DNA of 64,000 bases, from NCBI RefSeq assembly GCF_052857255.1, contig NC_135507.1:74829850-74893849 (forward strand), in the 5' to 3' direction. Of the stretch, positions 22,101-29,192 are shown piece after piece. The stretch is from Amblyomma americanum (taxonomy: Eukaryota > Arthropoda > Arachnida > Ixodida > Ixodidae). Each line of letters starts with the position of its first letter. The stretch's first letter is position 1. Below the pieces are notes generated by a model. The model searched no databases. It worked only from the letters and a program-made list of their open reading frames with translations, and had not been told where the DNA came from. The position numbers were made by a program, and so were the translations under genes.

Positions 22101-24987
22101 AGCTAATGAATGAACAAGAACACGCAGCAAGTGAACGCATCTAAACTACTTCTGAGGTCAGGACTGGACTTTGAGGCCATTATACAATCTGCCACGGTCA
22201 AAGAACGAATGGGCTTAAACTATCTCTAGGAAGGAGGATGGTATCCCGGAGGTTACTGAGCTGCCTGTTTAAGCATCCGGATAAGCCGTTTCTCGGTTGT
22301 TAACGCGATTTCTCACGAATTGTTTAGCTCTTTGGTAAAGCTGTTAGGTGCCGGCCTGAAATAATACTTATGCATGAAAGCGGTTTCCTACGCTCTCTTG
22401 GCCCAGACAGCCGAAAATTAAACCTTTCGGAATAGCAACTTGACGTCGTGAAATTGCTTCGGTGAAAGAATGTGGAATAGCTAGCTGTCGTCATCTTAAC
22501 TGGTTAAACAGGACCACGGTGCCTCATTGCAAAAGCGCCGTCCAAAAGCGGGCAACTGTTCGGCTTCGCGTGAGTAATTAGTGACTCACCTCCCTGTTGG
22601 GTCATGCCGGCGAAGGAGAACAGAGTGGCCGAAGCCAGCGCCGTGACGCAGACGACGGCGAGGAACATTCCGTACTTCCGCTTGGCCGCCGGCAACCACC
22701 GCAACACCCACGACTCCTGGTAGTCCAACTGCTCACTGCAAACGCGAAGGACACACTGGTCAGTACATTTAGAGCGAAAGCTCTACTCTTCACCCTACAA
22801 CTCCCAAGGTCAAGTTTGGTGCGCGTTTGACCTTGAGCCGGCGGAGCGGAGGTGTGGCAAGTGACGTCATACCACGTGACTCGCTGTGGAGAGGCTCCGC
22901 GTCTGGGCTTGCTCGGAGCCTCGCCGTAAAATTTAGCACTAGGTTAGCGCTAAATTACTGCTAGTTTTTTGCCGACGCCTACTTGATTTGAATGCCAGAG
23001 AGATCAGCGAGATTCGGGAGATCAATCACTACCCTGACTCTTTATTGTTTCCCTTCGTGCCAGCTCAGCATGTGTGGAGAGGCGGAAACAGCGCCCCGCA
23101 ACCAGCGACATATCACTGGAAATGAGAGAACAATTTGTTCCTTCCCCTTCGCGAGCTGGTGATTTCTACAGTATCGTTAGGTGGTCACGCCTACAGTTCG
23201 TGATTCGATGGAAGACACCGCTCCACACAAGTGGCGCGCCATCGCGACAAGCAAAGAGTCGAAGCGTCCAAACGGGTCGATTGCGAAGCACAGAGTTAAT
23301 ATTGCTGCGGCCAATGCATGGGCGCGGACACACTCCAACTGCTCGTAGTTTATAGCTCCTCAAACGTTTCCTGAAGGTAGCGATTAAACGGGACTTGAAC
23401 CTGTCAGCCTTGCTTGTTGGATGATGGTGGTGTGCAGCTTAATTAGGAACAGAAACCGCAGCGTTGGGCTTTGTACGTTTCGGGTGGTACATATCTCTTA
23501 CTGAAGTCATGGACCCATGCCGATGTCGTCGGCTCGTATTCTTTTTCGTCCTGAATGGATATGAAATGAAATATTCCAGTAATCACTGCCGTAGCAGCGA
23601 TTTCATCACTTCAGATAACACACTAGTACAAAAAAAAACAAACACAGCTGCATTCAGAAATACACGCAGACTGTTCGAGCTATTACGGTTGATTTATACG
23701 CCGTAACGTTGCTGCAGCTGTTTGTGCTCACCTGTGGTACTAGCGCGTTATCTGAAGTGATTAAATTGCTGCTACGAGGAGACGAAATGACCAGATTCAA
23801 GGTTCCGGCTTCGACAGGCTTGTTATATATTGTCACGAACTGGTGACTGCGATCCAGAGAGCCGAAAGGCAGCTAAAATGGCGTCTAAACAAAACTCTTC
23901 ATTTGGGCTGACTTGCGCTCACGATGGACTGAATCACTTGGCGGCGGCAGAGCAACAAGCGTGCTCGGAGGTGGTCGAACCGAATGCGTGCAAAGTTACC
24001 AGAACATTCTGGAACGAGGTAAAACCGGCTCCGCCTGAATGCGATCAATCGAGATAAGTCTGGTTGCGTATTGCATCCACAAAAAAAGTGATAAAGCGGC
24101 GAGGCGGCAGCTTTGAAGCATGAACAAACACTGCAAAGATTCGCGGCAATATTTGCGAATACGTATAGCCAAACCACAAGTCCACATGATACCAGTTTTC
24201 TACATCACTAGAGCCTTCCTTAGGCAGTTTTCTAAACGATCTAAGTCCGCACGACAAGACGATCACCATCATAATTCACAGCTATACAGATGGATGATGA
24301 CCGCCACCTCTCTCTCCAACCACCTTGCTGTAATGTACTGGAGACAGTGCTGCGCACGGCAAGGCGCTCGATTGCGCCGCTGATGAACGAAGCGGCGGCG
24401 CTAGTGTCGCCCTCTCTTGAATACTGTAAGAACAGGTTACCCCTCGCGATCACTCGAAAGCAATGGCGGAATCGCCATTCGAGCTCTCTTGAAAGCGGGC
24501 CACTACTGACGAGGTCCCTGGGGTAACGCAGAGACACTCGCCTGTTACACTTCTTGTTGACTGTAACCTTGATCTCTCCCACCAGGAGAAGCAGTTGGCG
24601 CCAACAGCTCGTGGAGTGGGCTGAGGTAGCGGCTGCAATCTGGGGGCCCCCTTAAAAGTGGTATCACTCATTTCTCTATGTCACGGGCATCACTCATTTT
24701 TCTATCTCTCGTCAACAAATTGCGCCTCATTACTGGAAAGCTTGGTAATGCGGTACATATTTCCGTTTTCTCCGTGAAAGGAAAAAAAAAGGATTGCATG
24801 CGTAGGCGACGCAAGTTTCATCCCCACAGTTCCTTTTCCGTGACATTTTTGTGGTGGGAAAACGTGAGTGTATCCCAAGCAGTCCAGTTGTCCATTATTT
24901 AGCACGGTTGAGCCAGGCTAACGATGTGTTCTTGGAACACTTACTCTTTGGGCGCTTTAGTTTCAACAGCTTGGGTTTTCTTGTCAC
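708..24987 (-). CDS. Membrane-anchored GH18 (chitinase-like) pseudoenzyme gene, 11 supported exons, 3' end off-window
   Basis: Eleven minus-strand exons (24987-24945, 22735-22590, 21488-21444, 19374-19312, 18795-18772, 18497-18339, 14380-14112, 5657-5563, 3317-3206, 1323-1189, 821-708) join without phase conflict into about 401 codons. Order: charged cytosolic segment; one hydrophobic span (YGMFLAVVCVTALASATLF); an acidic stalk of tiny exons; then GH18 landmarks, namely NLLCRFSP...CSHFIYAS (strand 1), VRLLLSVEL (strand 3), GVDGLHLAGLDLL (strand 4), YLITIGID, LVDFASFKTSYV, FTLTLGG...GLGAA, YGEIC and WVGYD. Active chitinases carry DGxDxDWE at strand 4. Here the aspartates and catalytic glutamate are replaced, so hydrolase activity is not expected; sugar binding or a structural/signalling role is possible. 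Topology with an N-terminal anchor suggests a type II ectodomain outside the cell (inference). The start codon and the final exon(s) are not identified. No stop or frameshift occurs in the joined exons, so it appears maintained. Confidence 0.82.
1189..1323 (-). CDS. GH18-like gene exon J (FTLTLGG ... SYGE)
   Basis: 45 codons, phase 0 to 0. It matches the GH18 stretch LVLGxPFYGRSFTL...GLGAPA...YYEIC: SHLCFTLTLGGNQ, then HGLGAAA, then SYGE, with exon K beginning IC to complete a YGEIC motif. The donor chosen is GAG|GCAAGC, a GC-AG intron. A GT donor upstream (cac|gtcaga) would also keep the frame but would lose the YGEIC motif. Confidence 0.75.
1528..1640 (-). repeat. truncated tRNA-derived SINE body (family with gcctctagaa body)
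   Basis: On the minus strand it carries the shared tick SINE body: gcacacgggtg, a gatgtcagcacatg block and accccaggtggtcgaaat. The tRNA head and tail are missing. It lies in an intron of the GH18-like gene. Confidence 0.6.
1641..1764. repeat. imperfect 53-bp inverted repeat (fold-back)
   Basis: Arms 1641-1693 and 1712-1764 are reverse complements at 46 of 53 positions by eye, separated by an 18-nt loop. The arms contain a B-box-like gagatcgaatcc, suggesting a fold-back derivative of a tRNA-related element. Confidence 0.65.
1765..2705. other. intronic stretch without recognised features
   Basis: Part of the intron between the exons at 3317-3206 and 1323-1189. Several overlapping open frames exist but none shows a domain, splice signals or codon pattern that would support a gene. 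Confidence 0.4.
2706..2851. repeat. perfect 70-bp inverted repeat with 6-nt spacer
   Basis: Arm 2706-2775 and arm 2782-2851 are exact reverse complements by eye, separated by agctgc. It could be a real fold-back sequence or a chimeric inversion from library preparation or assembly. Confidence 0.85.
3206..3317 (-). CDS. GH18-like gene exon I (LVDFASFKTSYV)
   Basis: 112 nt: one base completes a Lys codon from exon H, then 37 codons, ending in phase 0 before ctg|gtgagc. LVDFASFKTSYVRHTD aligns with the chitinase strand YxDFIxVMTYDxHG, and TLTNPYSKY aligns with the GHNSPLY loop. The MTYD aspartate is not conserved. Putative N-glycosylation site NST. Confidence 0.82.
3806..3864. repeat. nested CRE-containing hairpin
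   Basis: Outer arms tgacgtcaccg (3806-3816) and cggtgacgtca (3854-3864) enclose inner arms ggttgtt (3826-3832) and aacaacc (3839-3845). The outer arms contain the palindrome tgacgtca. Probably the core of a small repeat; a regulatory role is untested. Confidence 0.5.
5563..5657 (-). CDS. GH18-like gene exon H (ALRESF ... YLITIGID)
   Basis: 95 nt between ttttgcag and caa|gtaagt, phase 0 to 2. ALRESFKRQYLITIGID matches the chitinase helix-strand segment LREAF....LLTAAV that follows strand 4. Phase at both ends matches the neighbouring exons, which lie 8.5 kb upstream and 2.2 kb downstream. Confidence 0.85.
6777..6955 (-). repeat. SINE fragment (tRNA head lost)
   Basis: Read on the minus strand it has the same body as the copies at 27355-27590 and 45163-45399, ending in aaccccc-ataaactaaacta. 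The tRNA-like head is cut short after ggcggcc. It lies in the large GH18-like intron. Confidence 0.7.
7107..7470 (-). mobile_element. tRNA-derived SINE, complete, with 12-bp target-site duplication
   Basis: On the minus strand it starts with ccgccgcggtggctcagtgg, has a B-box gggttcgaaccc, a conserved body, the end gcgccatttcctttcc, and an (ATT)n tail. It is flanked by gtcgtcaagaaa at 7107-7118 and 7459-7470, a perfect 12-bp target-site duplication. This is a tRNA-derived tick SINE; the Ruka family described from ixodid ticks is a likely relative (from memory, unchecked). Confidence 0.88.
7500..8790. other. intronic stretch, no gene recognised
   Basis: Contains the string agtggcgtagtcagaaattttgcacggggg near 7520, a motif seen at the ends of abundant invertebrate repeats, followed by AT-rich unique-looking DNA. 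No supported ORF. Confidence 0.35.
8797..11888 (-). mobile_element. RTE-type non-LTR retrotransposon, apparently full length
   Basis: Minus-strand element with a single long ORF, a very short 3' UTR (about 20 bp after the stop) and a (TGATGA)n-like tail at 8797-8815. Those traits are typical of the RTE clade. The 5' end is placed near 11888, next to a poly(T) run. No target-site duplication could be assigned. It sits in the intron between GH18-like exons G and H, in the same transcriptional direction. Confidence 0.85.
8816..11836 (-). CDS. RTE retrotransposon polyprotein: APE endonuclease plus reverse transcriptase
   Basis: 1006 codons, uninterrupted. An AP-type endonuclease occupies roughly residues 70-310 (LATFNART; GLSEVRR with the catalytic Glu; LMGDFNAKVG; SDHRMV). 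A reverse transcriptase occupies roughly 510-790 (NYRPISLLSVAYK; FIDYEKAFDS; RQGDTISPMLF; FADDIALLSHS with the catalytic Asp pair). A conserved C-terminal region follows (TYGAETWRLTK, RAMERKMIGV, WAGHVMRR). Similar sequences are often mis-annotated as craniofacial development protein 2-like. Being open throughout, with all catalytic motifs present, it is probably a young copy. At least six decayed relatives occur in this window. Confidence 0.93.
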   Translation of the reverse strand: MTRTDNALSHQSRIWPPWCSTWPQPSMIKPINPRPSVPSGCRATDHGGGQTCDAAEGAMNLWLRTGRHWNLNLATFNARTLASEASLAVLFEELAGIKWDVIGLSEVRRTGEAYTVLKDGHILCYRGLEGRRELGVGFLINKDIAGNVEELYSINERIAAIVIRLNMRYKLKVVQAYAPTSSHNDQTVESFYEDVESAMNRVKSQYTVLMGDFNAKVGKKQADDHAVGDYGIGSRNSRGELLVEFADRNNLRIMNTFFRKRENRKWTWKSPNGEIKNEIDFILCAKPGIIQDVAVLGRVRCSDHRMVRSRISLDLKRERKKLAKKKNINELAVRGKAQEFRIALQNRYSALTEEDDLDVHSMHDNLTSIITECAVEVGGRTVRKDTGKLSQVTKDLIKKRQNMKASNTTDRIELTEPSKLINKRKVADIRKFNMERIEHALKNGGSLKKTVKRKLGIGKNQMYALRDKQGNVISNMDKIVNAAEEFYTDLYSSQCNQNANEKDSSAQQCVIPPVTKDEVKKALEAMKRGKAAGEDQVTADLLKDGGDIVLEKLATLYTQCLMTSTVPEAWKNANIILIHKKGDAKDLKNYRPISLLSVAYKVFTKVIANRVRATLDFNQPNGQAGFRKGYSTIDHIHTINQVIEKCAEYNQPLYIAFIDYEKAFDSVETSAVIQALRNQGVEEPYVKIVEDIYSNCTATIVLHKVSNKIPIRKGVRQGDTISPMLFTACLQEVFRGLNWEQLGIRINGEYLNNLRFADDIALLSHSGGELQIMINELDRQSRSMGLKINMQKTKVMFNSLAREQQFTIGSESLEIVPEYVYLGQVVTADPDHEREITRRIRMGWSAYGKFSQIMSGSLPISLKRKVYNSIILPVLTYGAETWRLTKRVQLKLRTMQRAMERKMIGVTLRDRKRAEWVREQTRVNDILVEIKRKKWAWAGHVMRRQDNRWSLRVTEWVPRESKRSRGRQKVRWADEIKKFAGKGWMQLANDRVNWRNMGEAFALQWV
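11889..11996 (-). repeat. short tRNA-like SINE with poly(A)
   Basis: Minus strand reads gctatggtgtagaggtagaa (A-box-like), a CGC anticodon-like loop, and accggggttcaaatcctgg (B-box-like), followed by a short body and an A-run at 11900-11889. Acceptor-stem pairing is poor, so it is a tRNA-derived repeat or pseudogene, not a functional tRNA. Confidence 0.6.
12181..12220. repeat. poly(C)/poly(G) tract
   Basis: Nearly pure C run with occasional T, next to ggctacgcccctgc. The minus strand reads gcaggggcgtagcc, resembling the gtggcgtagtc motif near 7520. The poly-glycine peptide it could encode is an artefact of the tract. Confidence 0.7.
13760..14066. repeat. two-copy tandem repeat of about 150 bp next to exon G
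   Basis: Units at about 13760-13907 and 13919-14066 share long blocks, for example atctttgcctgaagcctga and acgtgctngngcacgnttcgcattt. On the minus strand both units stay open in the frame of exon G, extending that ORF by about 100 codons. The splice donor at 14111-14110 and the match to exon H argue that the extension is intronic. Confidence 0.65.
14112..14380 (-). CDS. GH18-like gene exon G (degenerate catalytic strand 4)
   Basis: 269 nt (2 nt plus 89 codons) from tttttag to acg|gtactc. TWYGSAFNSLTGAFKKF...VRLLLSVEL corresponds to the chitinase segment ending KxLLSVGGW. SGVDGLHLAGLDLL aligns with FDGxDLDWEYP: the positions of the second and third acidic residues and the catalytic Glu hold H, A and L. 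The following NVTDIIT flows into exon H as ALRESF, in the normal GH18 order. Confidence 0.88.
14738..15022. repeat. MITE-like inverted-repeat element
   Basis: Perfect 24-bp inverted arms at 14778-14801 and 14958-14981, with weaker complementarity extending outward to ctctgtcatt-type ends at about 14738 and 15022. The interior has two related copies of a ctcatcattggctgc block. No ORF; a non-autonomous fold-back element is likely. Confidence 0.6.
15773..16010 (+). mobile_element. tRNA-Ala-like SINE, head-truncated, with 12-bp target-site duplication (11/12)
   Basis: Starts inside a tRNA at the anticodon arm (ccgcctcgcatgcgg, CGC anticodon as in Ala), followed by ggggttcgatcccc (B box), a unique body, and the end aaattttcatcatcatc. 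Flanks acatcgtaagtt (15761-15772) and acaccgtaagtt (16011-16022) differ at one base. It lies in an intron of the GH18-like gene and is a different SINE family from the copy at 7107-7470. Confidence 0.78.
16023..17547. other. intronic stretch, no gene recognised
   Basis: AT-rich sequence with scattered short open frames and no recognisable domain, RNA or transposon. Confidence 0.35.
17548..17661. repeat. imperfect fold-back of about 48 bp
   Basis: Arms 17548-17596 and 17614-17661 are imperfect reverse complements sharing blocks such as aatagcgc and agggacg, with a 17-nt loop containing cagacaagttacat. Probably a small dispersed fold-back repeat. Confidence 0.55.
17999..18240 (+). repeat. 5'-truncated copy of the 7107-type SINE
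   Basis: Begins at the B-box region (ccagggttcgaacccgg) and continues through the body to atgtgagacaattactgcgtcattt. The A-box half and the (ATT)n tail are absent or eroded. It lies about 100 bp from exon F. Confidence 0.75.
18339..18497 (-). CDS. GH18-like gene exon F (first barrel strand)
   Basis: 159 nt from a C-rich tract plus cag to ccag|gtgcgc, phase 1 to 1. SVNLLCRFSPRYRAGIYP...CSHFIYASV matches the start of GH18 domains (VVCYxxxWaxYR...CTHLIYAFA), including the paired cysteines. VLYNYDP leads into exon G. Confidence 0.85.
18772..18795 (-). CDS. GH18-like gene micro-exon E with GC donor
   Basis: 24-nt exon (tatgcag|...|gcaagt) encoding QNAPSKYS with split codons at both ends. The donor cag|gcaagt is a textbook GC-AG splice site. 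It is phase 1 to 1, so skipping it would keep the frame. Confidence 0.6.
18846..19110. repeat. degenerate tctatagat-type AT-rich repeat
   Basis: Many diverged copies of ctatagat / gtctatagac-like words, resembling the left edge of the window. Intronic. Confidence 0.4.
19312..19374 (-). CDS. GH18-like gene exon D (acidic stalk)
   Basis: 63 nt (ccttgcag|...|gtaagt), phase 1 to 1, encoding DSQEESMAAIKKAFEESGND. Hydrophilic, likely part of a stalk between membrane segment and barrel. Strong splice signals and phase support it. Confidence 0.72.
19545..19680 (-). repeat. diverged RTE fragment
   Basis: Blocks such as cttggaatccactttgttaccc and aaagaaccagtgttcatcttg match the C-terminal part of the RTE at 8816-11836, heavily diverged. 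Confidence 0.5.
20442..20765 (-). repeat. RTE retrotransposon fragment
   Basis: Minus strand encodes a piece of the RTE C-terminal domain (SGYGRFSQI-like, YGEETWRLTKKVQLKLRTMQ, RAMERKMIGV). It is truncated on both sides and lies in a GH18-like gene intron. Confidence 0.8.
21444..21488 (-). CDS. GH18-like gene mini-exon C
   Basis: 45 nt between ttttccag and g|gtaaga, phase 1 to 1, encoding VRLRNFDNEEGMHVD with neighbouring exon bases. Acidic stalk. It fits the frame of exons B and D exactly. Confidence 0.68.
22590..22735 (-). CDS. GH18-like gene exon B (transmembrane segment)
   Basis: 146 nt from tttgcag to gag|gtgagt. It encodes DEQLDYQESWVLRWLPAAKR and then a hydrophobic span of about 20 residues (MFLAVVCVTALASATLFSFA), followed by a polar segment. 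Basic residues before the span fit an N-in/C-out signal anchor (type II). It starts by completing the Asp codon begun in exon A. Confidence 0.8.
22743..24940. other. intron between exons A and B; no genes recognised
   Basis: Contains a GC-rich stretch at about 22808-22940 with gtgacgtcataccacgtgac, which looks like dispersed tick repeat sequence, then unique-looking DNA. No supported ORF. Confidence 0.35.
24945..24987 (-). CDS. GH18-like gene exon A (cytosolic segment)
   Basis: 43 nt between ctttcag and aaaga|gtaagt. In the frame set by exon B it encodes GDKKTQAVETKAPKD, hydrophilic, as expected for the N-terminal cytosolic side. The incoming phase is 1. Confidence 0.65.
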
Positions 24988-25963
24988 CTGAAAGAAAGAG
25001 AAAAGGCTCGTCATTCGAAAAATACTATCTAGAATTAATGCATGCAGCACTTGCATTAAAAACACGCCGCGCGCTGAGTATCCTGACATCCTACATCCTA
25101 TGTTCGACCTACTGCCTGTTGGTGGGGCAGGAGTACTTGCTTTTGGGCTAGTTGGTTCATCATAAAGTTAAATGGCAGCAATTTCGGACAAAAATTTTGA
25201 AAAGTGTACAATTGTAAGATACTTTTACGAAAATAATGAAAGCAATGGTTCATTCTTGCGATATGCAGGAAAATCTTTCTTTCAAATTGTTTCCATCGAT
25301 CGCATCGAACATTCAAGTCTGCCACAGAAAACCAATAAGGAACGCGTTTGACGATAGCAAGAACGTTAATATAAACAAAATTTCAATATTGCCGACGGGT
25401 GATTTGCGGATATATTGAATGTTATAGTTAAACCTTAAATTACATGATAAACATTGCGTTCGTAAAAGGTTTCCTGCTCAAAAATGCTTTTGTCCATAAT
25501 TTCTGGGTATGTCCTGCAAAACACTAATTACTGTCGCAGTAAGCACTTAATAAAAAAGGGTTTAATGCATTCACTTGCAGAATCTTTGATGCTCTTGGCA
25601 TAAATATTGCACAAGGATTAAATTCGTTCAGTGCAGAAGACGACGGAACCATATGCCTCTGCACGTTCTCACTTTAGCTCGTTCGAGATTTCGCACAGCG
25701 GTTTTTGCATTTGTGCCGCACAAAGTGGCGGCCTGTACTGCTTCACGAAAAACGACCTAAAACGTGTCTGTGCTAGGATCGAGCATTACGAATCCTATTA
25801 CTGCCCCATAGCAGGCTGATTTTTTTTAAAGAGCGCAGTATGTTGTTTTGTTCAGTCTCTTTTGTCGCACAAGCGTCATCAAGCCACACTCCTTTACTGT
25901 GCTCGTTTCGTGTGAAGCGCGGACTTAAAATCAGAGCATGCGATTCAGTTTAAAAGTGCACAC

Positions 25964-26017
25964 CTTCCCTTTCGGAAATTAAGAAACGTTGTTCATGACA
26001 AAGGCCGTTGACGTCCT
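25964..26017 (-). CDS. possible upstream exon of the GH18-like gene
   Basis: A 54-nt segment between gctggcag and aag|gtgtgc has phase 1 at both ends, like most exons of the gene, and would join exon A in frame (EDVNGLCHEQRF...SEREG). Splice signals are only moderate and there is no homology to lean on. Confidence 0.28.
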
Positions 26018-26896
26018 CTGCCAGCATGCACACGTCATAGCCTGCAATTTCAGTTAAGCAACGCGTGAAAAATTTCGGAAAGGAAATAGCACCCTCCATT
26101 TCTTTTGGTCCGCACCATGTGTGTAATCGAGCAAATAAGGCCGATGCTGCTGAAGAGTAGGCACCACAAAGCAGCGCTATGTTCTTTGTCGCTGACAAGG
26201 CTTAGCTGGTTAGGGCAGTCGACTGGAGTGCTTTGGCCAACAGCACACCCATGTATAATATGAAACAAGTGGGAGCTTTTCATGGTACACTTTGAGAAGA
26301 AGAGGTAGCCGAGTCTGCGTAACGCTGGCTCATGGCGTTATGTTCGAGTGCCTAGGCGACTTCCTCGTAACGACAAAACAAAGAAGAGCAGTGCATCACT
26401 GTAATAAGGAAGATAACACAGCCTCTTCTCACTCTGTGTGTAAAAACCAGCGACTGCATCGAGAGGAAAAAACACGGTTTTGATGCTGTGAGAATGCTCG
26501 TGCGTGAATGCCGGTGCTGAGCTCAGCAAGTACCAGCTTTCAGTGTGCGCTAAGTCGAAGCGCCCGCAGCGACCGCTGAAAAGAAGCGCAGGGCGGTTGC
26601 AGCCAAGTTCAGCCCCTGCGAGACCACGCTGCCCTTGCTATAGCACTTCGCAGAGAGAAAAAGTCTGGGAGGCATCATGGGCCTGGCTTCCTTACCGGAC
26701 ATTCCGACCGTGTTCGTCTTCTTCTTCTACTCGGCAACGTGTCTTTCTCGCGGGCATTGCTGTCTTCTTTTTTTTACCTCTCCAAATGCCTGAACAGTAG
26801 TGTTGCAGATTCCCTTGCTAACTGTGTCTAAAATTACCGCGTTTAAAAGATTTTTTAGGAATTTTCATGAATACAATTCTCTGATACTCTCTTCCG

Positions 26897-27722
26897 GTGT
26901 TTTGTCTTTCATTCCTCTTTAATTATTCTGATATATCACCCAAGGCACAACCATTACCTTGGCACCAGTGCACCCTCTTCTTTGGGCTCTCCTCACTGAA
27001 CTCTGGCCAGTCCCCCGTCGTGGGTGTGTGCCATGCCCCTAAGGCAACAACAACAAATAGTGTTGCCTACTCCTTCCCCCTGCTTCACAACAACTCGCAT
27101 TTAGGTAATGACGAAAACTTTACAGAAATAGAATGCTCCAGTGTTCCTCACTCTGTGATTGCGTCTGAGAAGAAACATCTTAACGCACAGGCATGTTCGC
27201 ACGATGGCACTTGGGCTAGTGCACAAGACAATCGCTATTGCGCTTGTGCGAGTCTGCCCGTCGTCTTCCGTACGTCCCGCGTCATTCAGCTGCATTCACC
27301 AAGTCGCTCGTTTACACTAAAAGATCAGGGTAGCACTTTCCGCATGCAGTATGATAGGCTTATGGTTAATGGGAGTCTAACGTCCCAAAGCGACTAAGGC
27401 TAGGAGCGACGCCATAGTGGAGGGCTCCGGAGATTCCGACCACCTGGGCTTCTTTAACGTGCACTGACATCGTAGAGTACATGCACGGGCCTCTAGAATT
27501 TTGCCTTCATCGCAATTCGACCGCCGCGGCCGAGATCGGACCCGCGTCTTTCGGGTTCGACCCCGAACCACAGAGCCACCGCGGAGGCTTGCATGCAGTA
27601 TGAGAAAACGTGCTTTGTCTTGGAATTTTGCGTTCATCCCTCGGCAGCGCATGCAACTGTTCGTACTAGACAAGGATACCGAAGTACATGAACACTGGCT
27701 GAAGGAACTTGAAATTAAATAA
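26897..27722 (+). other. unidentified open frame split by a SINE
   Basis: An open frame of 166 codons (26897-27397) runs into a SINE at 27355. On the far side, 27604-27720 is open in another frame and ends in a taa embedded in an aaattaaataaaa context. The frame has cysteine/histidine-rich parts (CSHDGTWASAQDNRYCAC) but no family I recognise. It could be an old transposon ORF or a decayed gene. Confidence 0.25.
27342..27603 (-). mobile_element. tRNA-derived SINE with perfect 13-bp target-site duplication
   Basis: Minus-strand SINE with a ccgcggtggctctgtgg head, a degenerate B-box, the gcctctagaa body, and an end in gggacgttagactcccatt. It is flanked by gcatgcagtatga at 27342-27354 and 27591-27603. 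Same family as 45163-45399. Confidence 0.85.
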
Positions 27723-28348
27723 AAGGATCCAAATCTTCAGGGGCGTAAAAAGGCATGCATATCCATGACCTGCAGGATATACTGTAGGCGCACACAACAC
27801 TACGCATAAAATAGGCGAAAAAAAACTAAATAACAACAGGGTAAACACGCCCGCCTGACAGCGCTCTTTGCTTCTGCGTCATCATTCTAATTTCCACGTC
27901 GCCCACTGTATCCCGAGATGCACTCATTTGCTATATCGGGGCATTTTTCTTGAGCAGGTGGATGCAGCTCAGCGACGTCCAGTCCCGAATACTGGCACGA
28001 CCTTCAGGGCAAGAGGGATTCCAGAATTTGCAGCCCAAGTTTAGAGTCAGAAGGTATGCAGCACGCTTGAGGATACACTCCACAGAAGTGACAGAAAGCC
28101 TCCCACAGTGTCATATGCTCAGCAGCAGTTGATGTCGTTTGCTCACCTAAACCTTGGCGGCTGATAGTCGGCTGAGCGGTTATGACATCCGCTGTTGATG
28201 GGGGCGGTGTCGCAGACCCGTCACCATAAACCTCTTATTCTGATCAGGCGTTTTAGGTCACTGTAAGCTGCTTTAGTCCGACTGGTACTGTCGATTTTGT
28301 TTCGCATCCCAGAAATGTGCAAGCTCACCAAAGGTTTAGCCAATATCG

Positions 28349-29192
28349 CTAAGTAAGATAGCAGATGAAGCGGCCCGCAAAGGCCACCAACATCGGCGAT
28401 ACATTCGCTTCTTCACGATATCTGATGCGTCCAAAATGGCTAAAAGATGTGCTTCTGAAGAAGCGCATCGGCTCTGGTGCTTGCTGACTCATCACTACCA
28501 ATTTCTGTGCTCCGTCTACCCACATCCGAGATCAAGACTCCCACCCAGAATTCCTCGCCATCTGGGAACCCTTTACCACCGACTGCGCCTGAACGCAGCA
28601 TTTAGAAACGGCTTGCGATATCGTTTCGGACAAATGAACAGCGCGCTTGGTGAAAACTGGGGCTCGAACGAAACTCTGGGACTTATCCTTCTTGAGTGCC
28701 CTGTACATGCTGAGGAGTGTGCGCACTACGAACAGTGCATGCAGAAGCTCTCCCCAGTGCCTCTACAAATGGGAAGTGTTTTAGGTCCCTTGGCCTGTGC
28801 TACGCAGCAGAGACATGCAAAGAACTTTTTATTTGCATATATAAAAGACACTGAGCATCTTGACCAGCTCTATTTTCACCTTGCATGTTTAATCCTCATA
28901 CATTCTTCTCGCAGTGAACTTCGTTAGCCCATATGTCGGACTATGCACTTCATCATTTCATATGTAACATCATTATTCGCCGATGCACCTCAGTGCGCAT
29001 TTAATGGCTGCATTGCATCTTTTCACATTTTTATTTGTTTTATTTTACTTTTCCGCACCGCTCTCCTTCCGCCTTTATCTCCCAAATTCCCTTCCCCGCA
29101 TAGAGTAGCATGACTGCGATTTTTAAACTGCGCCTAAATTCTCCGTTCTTTTTTCATTAAAGAGCTCCTCTTTCTCTCTCTAAGTAAGATAG
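28349..29192 (+). mobile_element. 5'-truncated LINE (RNase H and C-terminus) with 13-bp target-site duplication
   Basis: Flanked by ctaagtaagatag at 28349-28361 and 29180-29192. The insert starts inside an RNase H-like segment (ADEAARKGHQHRR), continues into an ORF with LRLNAAFRNGLRYRFG and ETLGLILLECPVHAEE, the C-terminal zinc-binding-like motif seen after RNase H in I/R1-type LINEs. It ends in a 3' UTR with attaaagagctcctctttct. The 5' truncation and duplication are typical of target-primed reverse transcription. Confidence 0.82.

Noticed and set aside
26696..26757. Possible first coding exon of the GH18-like gene (ATG, acidic peptide, good gtaagg donor)
   Set aside because: Its end phase (2) does not match exon A or the candidate at 25964-26017, so it cannot be linked without an unseen exon.
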